From Calendula officinalis (taxonomy: Eukaryota; Streptophyta; Magnoliopsida; Asterales; Asteraceae), in contig OY970824.1 of the NCBI GenBank assembly GCA_963853835.1, positions 73,542,372 through 73,606,371 on the forward strand: a stretch of 64,000 nt of DNA, written 5' to 3'. The position numbers and the translations under genes are program-made. The notes beneath the pieces are model-generated. The model ran no database searches and was not told where the DNA came from. It saw only the letters and a list, made by a program, of their open reading frames with translations. Each line of letters starts with the position of its first letter. The first letter of the stretch is position 1. Shown in pieces: positions 62,452 through 64,000 of this stretch.

Positions 62452-64000
62452 ATTTGTCCCATTGATTGTAAAAATACATAAGATAATCTATTTTCAAATC
62501 AAGTTAATTCAAAGAATGTGTGAATTTACTTTTCAACATCGGTTCAATTCATTAACACAAATTTTTAAGAGAAAAATATTTTTTTATAAAAATTCAAATT
62601 AAAACTTACACAAATTAAAAAAAAAAAAACCTATAAAATAAGCCTAGATTTTCGAATGAGGCTAAAAACACAAATGGACCGAAAGTGGGCCTAAAATAAA
62701 GTTGTGGTTGTTGTAACCAAAGTTATTTTTCATTTCATTGCTTTTATGTTTTTCACATGATCTTGAGTTTCTAGAAATAAAAGATACGGTACCTTTACAC
62801 TTAGCTCATGATAGGCTGCATCAGATCTGCACAACCAACACAATTAGCTTGTGATATTGTTGCCACTACAGCTTTCATACACTTTCTAAGTTGTCAAATT
62901 AAGAAATAACTTCAAACTTTGCTTTTTAGAAAGAGGCAAAACTCAGTTTATTACAACATTTCCATTTAAACAATGTAGATCGAAATAAAATGCGTAATAT
63001 ATAAACACCGATAACGACTAAACAAGATGACCGACACGATAAACTTACTTCTAAGCAAACCACCAAAATTATCAACGATGACAAAATAAAAACAAAACCC
63101 AATCAAAATTAATGTGTAGGATACTAAAATGGTTTGGATGAGAAAAAATCTAAATACCTAACAACAGTATAAAAACAACTGGAAATCAAATAACAAAATT
63201 AGGATTACCAGAGTTACGAAGACCACAAAGAAGGACAAGTATAAAGAGTGATTCTCAATTAAGAACAAGTATAAAGAGTGATTCTCTAGGGCTAGCTAGT
63301 GGAGTAGTGGGTATGAGTGCCACTAGTCACAATAATTTTTCCTGTCACATCAGCTGCCACCTCAACAAAACTTTTCTACAATGACCTGGCCTTCATTTTC
63401 CTATAAGATTGGTATTTTTTAAAAAGCAAACCCACTGTTGTAAAAGCACTATATGAAATGAGAACTGATTTGTACATAACAAAATTTAGCAATACAAATT
63501 AAAACATGTAAAAAAAATGCATACAGTTTATTATGCACAAGACTGTTATTCACTTAATTTTGATTTTTATTCTACTGTGTTTTATGGATTGCTTATTTGA
63601 TGTGGTTGTTAAGGTAAAATTTGTGGGTAAAATCCGCGGTAAATACCCCCGGATTTGAAAAATTCGTGGATTCGGGTGATGGGTAAGGGGTATCAATACC
63701 CGCTGCCGGCCGAATGCTAACCCTAAATTATAAATGTAAAAGTTAAAAAAGCAAGAGGGCTGGACTTCATATGGAATAATAGTCCAAGGACAAATCTTGT
63801 AACTTAATTGTATAATTTTTGTCATAAAAGGGATATTCAGCAATAATTCAGCTAAAGGCAAAAAAAGGCAGCTCGACTTGCTTCACAAGAAAGTTGAAAC
63901 TGAAATCTCATGTGGTAACTTGTTTCTGGGATATGATTTCTACATTAAAAAGTAAGTAATTGTTATATCAAAAATATTATTCCATTGGGTATATAAAATA
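62452..64000. other. Intergenic, no gene seen
   Basis: AT-rich. A short 28-bp word (ACAAGTATAAAGAGTGATTC) is repeated at about 63236 and 63265. Positions 63610-63720 contain CCGCGGTAAATACCCCCGG- and GGGTATCAATACCCG-like words, as in the decayed repeat at 16480. The 103-codon minus frame over it is not convincing. Confidence 0.45.

Noticed and set aside
63550..63861. 103-codon minus-strand frame
   Set aside because: It overlaps a decayed repeat with CCCG/CGGG words seen also near 16480; no protein family resemblance.

Overview
This is nuclear DNA of a flowering plant. The genes have many introns with GT-AG borders and clear dicot orthologues, the intergenic DNA is AT-rich, and the window is full of plant transposons (Athila-type Ty3/Gypsy, Stowaway, Tourist, CACTA and MULE MITEs, SINEs). 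The repeat style and the Athila element fit an asterid, perhaps Asteraceae; that placement is inference. No rRNA, intact tRNA gene or CRISPR array was seen.

Six host genes are supported. FANCD2 (minus, 5' half only, 1-3935) is a DNA cross-link repair gene running off the left edge. A WEB-family coiled-coil gene (plus, 6881-8934) diverges from it. A LanC-like GCL1 gene (minus, 10281-13578, 5 exons) converges on the WEB gene. Next come a MIZU-KUSSEI1-like DUF617 gene (minus, 18430-19200), an ATL-type RING-H2 E3 ligase (minus, 27745-28665) and a MATE/DETOXIFICATION transporter (minus, 54650-61371, 8 exons). They look like unrelated neighbours, not a pathway cluster. Exon borders were set by hand from splice sites, reading phase and family conservation.

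The middle of the window (30930-50495) is a nested retrotransposon. The outer element lies on the minus strand, with 305-306 bp LTRs, a GTCTT target duplication, an initiator-Met-type primer site and a purine tract. It carries only a long coiled-coil gag-like frame. A complete Athila-like Ty3/Gypsy element (34643-47270, plus strand, GTTGT duplication) sits inside that frame. Its 1342 bp LTRs look identical, its gag-pol frame is open, and a downstream env-like ORF appears to need a splice.

The rest is a mosaic of small elements, many with readable target duplications. They include a TIR element between TA arrays in a FANCD2 intron, a Tourist MITE in a GCL1 intron, a coding-free LTR element in a MATE intron, a Helitron-like insert inside a MULE MITE, a SINE and a LINE-like fragment with a shared tail, a CACTA MITE and a dispersed Stowaway family.
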